The notes under the pieces were generated by a model. That model had not been told where the DNA came from. It saw only the letters and a list, made by a program, of their open reading frames with translations, and searched no databases. A DNA stretch of 64,000 bases from Apostichopus japonicus (lineage: Eukaryota > Echinodermata > Holothuroidea > Aspidochirotida > Stichopodidae): NCBI RefSeq assembly GCF_037975245.1, contig NC_092569.1:36124168-36188167 (forward strand). Direction: 5' to 3'. The translations under genes and the position numbers were made by a program. Positions 58,201 through 61,200 of this stretch are shown here, in pieces. Position 1 is the first letter of the stretch, and the number at the start of each line of letters is the position of its first letter.

Positions 58201-61200
58201 TACTTCACACTACCCCTACAGCTAAATCCTTACACCCCTCAAAGCAGTGTGAGTACAGTATGTGTGAGCATGTGTAATACACACTGTGTGTGTACATGTT
58301 TGTGTAATACACACTGTGAGTACATGTGTAGTACACACTGTGTGAGTACATGTGTAGTACACACTGTGTGAGTACATCTACATAGTAGAGTATGTACACT
58401 TTGTGTGAGTACATGTGTAGTATACACTGTGTGTGTACATGTTTGTGTAATACACACTGTGAGTACATGTGTAGTACACACTGTGTGAGTACATGTGTAG
58501 TATACACTGTGTGAGTACATGTGTAACTAGTATACACTGTGCGAGTACATGTGTAGTACACACTGTTTGAGTACATGTGTAGTATACACTGTGTGTGTAC
58601 ATGTTTGTGTAATACACACTGTGAGTACATGTGTAGTACACACTGTGTGAGTACATGTGTAGTATGTATGTGAGTACATGTGTAGTATACTGTGTGAGTA
58701 CATCTGTAGTACACCTTGTGTGGTGTATGTGTAGTACACTTTGTGTGAGTACATGTGTAGTACACACTGTGTGAGTTTGTGTGTTTCAGAGACCTACATC
58801 AGCTTCTGATCATAGCTACATGTGCAGCATGCATCTCAAACTATTCCCTCACAATCATTATTCAACACCAGATACCTGGGGGTGATGTTGTCAGAGTTAT
58901 CAAAACATCCATTAACAGCACATATCTGATGTTATAAGAGCCCTTGGGAGAGAAAGTAAAGAAACAAGGTCATTGTTACAGGAGTTTGTGGAAGACTGAC
59001 AACTAAAGCTGCATAATAACTAAAACTGTTTGTTCTGGAAAATGGCTTCTGGGGTAATATTACATCAAGGAAAGGTGATAATAGCAGGAAATGTTAAAGT
59101 GGAACCCCCTGGAGTATGAAGTTTACTGGAAACAGGGAGTTGAATAACCTTATATCTCTTGTGGAATAGTAGAGTACTTATACTAATAACAGGGAATATT
59201 TTAGTATTCACATTTTGTGCAGCAGCTTTGAAGGCTCTGTGTGTTGTTATCTAAAAGGTCTGGTAACTGTGAACAAAACTGAGCATCTAGAGCATTTGTA
59301 CATGTGTAGCAATGTGCCCATCTTCTATCAATATGGCCTCGTGTGATGTGATTTAAATTATTCCCTGAGGTCACATGATGTGCAAAAAACCCACAAATAC
59401 AATGGAGTTACCAGGACAACCATAGTACTGTAAGGTAACCATGGATATATCCATGCTGGGAAGTATGTCTTTACAACTTAATCTGGGGTCATTGGTAACT
59501 AATTGTCACACCCACCAGTTTCGTACAAGGAATTTACCAAGGGAGGGGTGAAGCCTGTAGGCAAACTATCTAAGCGTAGCCGCCACCATGAGTTGGCACG
59601 AAGCATTCCAGACAATTTTGGCCGTTAATGCCTCCCAGATTGCTGGAAATGGCACTTCCCAGGATCATGGGTTGGCGGGAAGCGTACATGAATATTTTGG
59701 CCAAAAATGTCTCCCAGATCGCTGGAAATGGCATTTCCCAGGCCTTGTAAGTTGCATCTAAGCATTTTCTATTTCGAAATTACTAGCCGCATTATTAATA
59801 AAAGAATATGCTCAAGGGGGGGCAGTCGTCCCCTTTGCCCCCCCCCCCCGGCTACACTCCTGACACCCACATACCAAAGTGCGCACAATTCAATCAATCT
59901 CTCCTGGGGCACCACATCCACGTGTCCCCCAAGGGACTTCCCATATAGGGTGCAGCCACAAACTGGGGCACACAACTATATTTACGAGGCTACCTCGCAG
60001 GTCCCAATTTATACTCCTGGGTGAAGAGAGGCAATAGAGATAAAGTGCCTTGCCCAAGGACACAATGCTTGCAATGATCTGGCCAGGACTGGAACCTGCA
60101 ATACTTAGATCACAAATCCACTGCCTTAACCACTTGACAACAACACCCCCCTTGACCACAATAACCACATGGAAGGCTGCACATGAATGTAAGGCATGGG
60201 AGCTGAGAACAACTTCACTATACTGACTATAGCCTGGTATACAAATATATACTTATTAATTATGCAATATACTGTAGCTACAGTAAAAAAAAAAAAAATC
60301 ACAAAATAATTGTGCCAGTGGTTTAACAATGTGATATCATAATGATCAAGATTCCTTGAAAATGACTGCGTGAAGTAATTGATATATATATTCTTGTAAG
60401 TTTTGAATAATAAAGAAAGGTTTCTTCGACTCAAGGTGACATGAGCCCTTTCAATTTAACAGAAAGTGGCCTGTGATGTAACCTGCAGTACAGAGCAATA
60501 TTTACTGGTGTACTGATAGTGGAATTGAGTGCCAGGTTGGGTCCAAGGGACAATTATATCACCAGGATGGATCCTTTCTTTATTTTTCAAATCTCCATTT
60601 TCCCCTTCACATCAGGCTTGTGTCCTGGACATTTCTGCAAGTTTTTTTCTGAACATGCACATTAATTGATTTTCAATTGAGGTACTGTGTGTCATGATAA
60701 TTAGAGACCAAGCATATGATTATGAGTGGTTTAACTTAACAATTAAACAATTAAGCAGGTTGTACATCGGGCAATCTAAAGGAGGTTTTTGTTGTCCAAC
60801 AATTAAGAGTTAAGTCCCACCCACTTGGGAACCCTGGATTTAAGCAAAAATGTGATGAGGATCCATCACTGGTTAAAGGAATTGTCTGGTGGAAGATTTT
60901 GATACATTGTCCTTGTAGTTATTATTTTTCTCTTTCTAACCATGTAAAAATTGTCCCCATTCGACATTTTTTCTTGTAGAAATCTGGTTTTCAAATTCAC
61001 CAGTTTCTCACCAAAAGTACCGTTTGTTCGAACGCTTCAATATGGTGTTTGACGTAGTGCTTGCAGATAGGCAAAACAGGCGACTTGAAGTTAGCACTCC
61101 CAATTCCGCAGCAAATTAACTCACGTGTAAGCACATTGAATTGCCTCATATATATAACGTACATACTCGCGAACGTATATACTACGATGCTCAGTTGGTG

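Larger units (their letters stand above)
58107..60876. other. Laminin intron 1, segment between large inverted ends and TTAA element
   Basis: Contains the GTACATGTGTAGTACACACT minisatellite, a MITE copy and a SINE. About 58800-59520 and 60160-60876 hold nothing recognisable. Confidence 0.65.

Noticed and set aside
58205-58767. Long Tyr/Thr/His/Cys-rich frames on the minus strand (186 and 129 codons)
   Set aside because: Three overlapping frames are open through the GTACATGTGTAGTACACA repeat, a by-product of tandem repetition rather than coding.
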